Shown in pieces: positions 60,828 to 64,000 of a stretch of 64,000 bases of DNA. The notes under the pieces were generated by a model, which was given only the letters and a program-made list of their open reading frames with translations, was not told the DNA's origin and did no database searches. Every line of letters begins with the position of its first letter. Positions within the stretch are counted from its first letter, which is position 1. The translations under genes were made by a program, and so were the position numbers. Location: positions 558,001 through 622,000 of the forward strand of contig JBCAQO010000009.1 in assembly GCA_039111635.1 (NCBI GenBank). The letters run 5' to 3'. Source of the stretch: Heterobasidion occidentale. Taxonomy: Eukaryota > Basidiomycota > Agaricomycetes > Russulales > Bondarzewiaceae.

Positions 60828-61017
60828 CAGACTGGGAACTGACCCCTCGGGGCGTGGGCTCGTGGACTGTTCGTATGCGCACAGGAGGGGGGGGGTTACT
60901 ATTACACGGCTGGCTGGCCGCTGCGGGCGGTGCTACATGTAGAATGCATGACTCTGTTTGACCGCTGCGTGTTGTGAGTGAGCGAGCTATGTAGGTAAGG
61001 TAAGGTACGGCACAAGG

Positions 61018-62564
61018 TCATTGTAGGTACTCCTCCCCGCGCTCTGCGTCTGCCTCCTCACCGCGCTCGTCCGCGCCGTCTGCGTCCGCGTCGGAATGGG
61101 AATCGGCGTTCTCGCAGTCGGAGTCGGAGTCAGGCGCCGCGTCGCCGCGCCAGCGCCGCACGCGGCCGCGCAGGAGGCGCTCGATGTCCTCGAGGGACGC
61201 GCATCGGCCGAGCGCGGCGCGGAACTGGGCGAACCACGGGCGGCGCTCGCTGCGCGTGCGTCCGTGTCCGTGTCCGTGTCCGCGTTCGTGTCCACGTCCG
61301 AGGTTGCGTCGTGCACATAGGCAAAGATACACACGAGGGCGTTTGATGAGCACGGCGAGTCGGCACGCGAGCAGAAGGGCGCGGGTGGGCGGAAGGAAGG
61401 GAGGAAGGGAGGGCGGGGGGGCTGCGACGACTCACCACGCGGCGGCGAGGAAGTGGCGGACGTGCGCGCGCGCGGCGGGGAGCGGCGCGGTGCCGGGGTG
61501 CGCGGCGCACAGGGCGAGGTACTCGAGCGCGATGCGGACCGGGTCCGGGGTGCGGTTCGCGAAGAGGCTGTCGGGCGTGTGTGTGTCAGACGCAGACGCG
61601 GGGGTGCAGGCGGGGGCGAGGAAGGGTGCGTACCACGGGTTCGCGAGGAGCGCCTCGCCGACCATGATCCCGTCCGCGCCCGTCTTGGCCTTGTTGGCGA
61701 CGACGTCCGCCCAGGTGCGCACGTTGCCGTTGCTCACGACGGGGATGCGCACGCCGCCGCCTTCCCCTTCTCCTTCCCCTTCCCCTTCCCCATCCTCGCC
61801 CCTGCCCTCGGCGCTGGCCCCACTCCACGCGCGCTCGGGCCCGAACTTGAGCGCGCGCACCTGGGCGAGGTCGGCGGCGGCGTGGCGGCGGCGGCGCGCG
61901 GAGGGGTAGCGCGCGTGGAGGGTGAGCCAGGCTGCGCCGGCTGCTTCGAGGCGGTGCGCGAGGGCGAGGGTGTGCGACGCGGGGTGGCAGAGGCGGAGCT
62001 TGGCGGAGACGGGGACGGGGAGGGCGTGCGCGAGGGCGGAGACTGCGGCGCGGCGCGAGGCAACGTAGAGGATGGGAAGGGTGGATAGGAAGCGAGGGGG
62101 GGGCGCACCGATGTTTTCGACGAGGGGCCAGTCGGGCTGCGGGAGGAGGTAGGCGCCGTAGTGCCCCTCGCGGGCGGCTTCTTGTGGGCAGCCGAGATTG
62201 AGATCTGCAGGGTCGCCGGCGGGGGCGGGACAGGCGCCGACCCGCTGAGTGCGCAATTAACGCGTCGCGAGGCGACTCGCTCACCGACGGCGTCGCAGTA
62301 GCCGAGGAGGGTGCGGGCGGCGCGGACGAGGGTGTCGGGGTCGTTGCCCGCGAGCTGGACGACGACGGGGCGGTCGTGGGGCGCGCCGAGGCCGCGCTGG
62401 TGGGCCTCGAGGTAGGGCTGGTCTGCGAGGAGGCGGTCGGGGAGGAGCATCTGGGTGTAGGCGAGGGTGGCGCCGTGTGTGCGGGTGAGGATGCGGAAGG
62501 GGAGGTCGCTCTGGTTGACCATCGGGGCTGCGATGAGCGACAGGTCTGGGAGGTGGCTGGCCAT
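61018..62564 (-). CDS. DUS1: tRNA-dihydrouridine synthase, Dus1-like, about 404 aa
   Basis: Exons 62564-62285, 62204-62109, 62042-61436 and 61249-61018. The TIM-barrel FMN enzyme is recognisable from LIAAPMVNQSDLPFRILTRT and PVVVQLAGNDPDTLVRAART. DLNLGCPQEAAREGHYGAYL holds the active-site Cys of the family and the GHYGA form typical of Dus1. VSAKLRL, LTLHARYP and IPVVSNGNVRTWADV then ADGIMVGEALLANPW complete the FMN site. It reduces uridine in the tRNA D-loop. The C-terminal exon adds FAQFRAALGRC and an acidic Asp/Glu-rich tail. Dus4 is a less likely alternative. An insertion of (GE)n near residue 260 reflects a simple repeat in the DNA. Divergent from the ABC transporter, 192 bp between start codons. 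Confidence 0.88.
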
Positions 62565-62756
62565 CGCGCAGGACGACGAGGACGAGGAGGCGGAGGAGGA
62601 GGAGTGCAGGTACGGACAGGCGCTGAGTCATGGGTGCGGAGCCGTGTGTGTGATGACCGCGTGGACGCTCGTTGCGATAAGTTGAAGACGAGTCAAGGCC
62701 AGCCGCCTGCAGCTGTATATAGAGCGCCGTCCGTCCACCGCCAGAGCAAGCACTCC

Positions 62757-64000
62757 ATGCCTCGCTTCCAGCTGCCCATCGCGGTCGCTCTAGCGGCCAG
62801 TGCGCTCGCCAGTGCCGCCCTCTTCGCCCTCGCAGCGCCAAAAGAGGGCAAGATACAGCTGCCGCTGCACGCAGACGGCGAAGGCGAACAGATATACGAA
62901 CACGACCCCTTCGACGTCACCGCACCCGAGGACGTCGTCGACGGCGAGCCAATAGACGAGGCCGCTTTCTGGGCCCGGGTACGTCCACCGCACCACCCCC
63001 TTACCACCCCGATCCACGCTCACCCCGCCCGCAGACGCGTCTCAGAAAGGCCCTGCTCGCCCTCTTCTTCGTCGCCGCCCTCGCCATCCAGGCCGCCCTC
63101 CTCGGCTGGTCCCTCTCCCTCGACGACCGCCAGAACGCTCTCGTCTACGCCCTCCACGCCCTCTTCGCCGCCTACCTCCTCCTCCGCGCCGTCTCCGCCC
63201 TCGCCCAGGACACCACCGGCCCGCACACAGAATCCATCGTCCACCTCTCCGCGCTCTCGTCGCTCGCTCTCGCGCTGCTCGGCATCACCGCCCTCCTCCC
63301 GACCGAGCACGCCTTTGAATATTCCCACGTCGCCGCCCTCTGGCACACCGTCCTCGCCCTCTACGCCGCCGCCGCCCTCGTCGCCGTCACCACCCCGACC
63401 GGCCCCCCGCTGCACTTCCCCGAGGCACAGATCTACTCCGAAAGACCGTCGCGGCCATCACCAACAAGGTCCCCGACAACGTCTGCGGCGTCACCGGTAC
63501 GTCTGCCCCGCGCTCCCGCTCCTCCGTTCTAAAAATGCTCACGCGCGCGCGCGCGCGTGCACACACAGGCGCCTCCGTCTGGGACACGCTGCTCTTCTCG
63601 TACACGACCAAGGTCGTCATGCTCGGCAACACCGCCGAGAGCCTCGACATCGGCGACCTCCCCATCGTGCCAGGCGACATGCGCGCGACCGCGCTCTTCG
63701 CCGCCATGCGCGCGACGCTGCGCACCGTGACTCTGCGCGTCGGCACCTGGCGCCCGCGCCCGGGCGCCGGCTGGGAGCTCATCTACCGCCTGGTGCGCCT
63801 CAACGCGCGCGCGTTCGCGCTGCAGATGGCGCTCGCGGGGTCGGGCGCGCTGGTGTACTACGCGCCGCCGTTCTTCCTCAGGGAGCTCGTGGCGTATCTG
63901 GAGAGCGACCCCGAGCGGGGGCGCCGCGCGTGGGGGTGGTTCTACGCGATCTGCTTGTTCGCGTCGACGGCGGCCGTGCATCTGCGTGAGTGTCTCGCTC
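62757..64000 (+). CDS. ABCC-type (MRP/YOR1-like) ABC transporter, 5' part only
   Basis: Exons 62757-62978, 63035-63496, 63569-63985 and beyond the window. The N-terminal membrane segments (FQLPIAVALAASALASAALF; LLALFFVAALAIQAALLGW; ALVYALHALFAAYLLLRAV) are followed by FPEAQIYSE and GASVWDTLLFSYTTKVVMLG, then SLDIGDLPIVPGDMRAT and YAPPFFLRELVAYLESDPER, features of full-length fungal ABCC transporters before the first ATPase domain. The frame breaks by one missing base near 63440: GAAAGACC should read as Glu-Lys-Thr to join TVAAITNKVPDNVCGV. No nucleotide-binding domain is inside the window, so substrate and activity cannot be judged. Confidence 0.8.

Overview
The window looks like nuclear DNA of a basidiomycete fungus, most likely an Agaricomycete. 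Coding regions are GC-rich, nearly every gene is split by introns of about 50-80 nt with GT(A/G)NGT donors and CAG/TAG acceptors, and housekeeping genes lie close together on both strands. I found no rRNA, credible tRNA, CRISPR array or intact transposon.

Left part (1-28.3 kb). A two-RRM RNA-binding protein runs off the left edge. It is followed by about 11 kb with few genes, which holds five copies of a 22-nt element, three of them downstream of strong TATA boxes. Then come a C2H2 zinc-finger protein, an SRm160/SRRM1-type PWI splicing factor, a single-pass membrane protein, protoporphyrinogen oxidase (haem synthesis) and signal peptidase complex subunit 2.

Middle part (29.3-48 kb). This is the most unusual region. 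Seven related copies of an intron-containing protein-kinase-like gene lie in one orientation, interleaved with three copies of a 1-2 kb repeat block (S-blocks) that carries a small spliced ORF. Copies 1 and 3 look intact. Copy 4 has a damaged splice donor. Copies 2, 5 and 7 are pseudogenes, and copy 6 has lost a catalytic residue. A gene with a PD-(D/E)XK nuclease-like motif lies inside the array on the opposite strand. The array runs into the PIG-L and ERG2 genes, and a degenerate second copy of the ERG2 5' end marks a duplication breakpoint.

Right part (48-64 kb). This part carries ERG2 (sterol isomerase), a divergent H2B/H2A pair, a Cys-rich PCA1-like P1B-type metal ATPase, an ING-family PHD protein, an ERV25-type p24 cargo receptor, a Dus1-like tRNA dihydrouridine synthase and the 5' end of an ABCC-type transporter that runs off the right edge.

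Several otherwise good genes need a one-base frame correction in GC-rich, homopolymer or repeat tracts (about 1.07, 2.78, 20.4, 22.5 and 63.44 kb). These may be sequence errors, allelic lesions or unrecognised introns, and they are flagged gene by gene. Exon coordinates come from reading splice signals and reading frames by eye, without transcript evidence.
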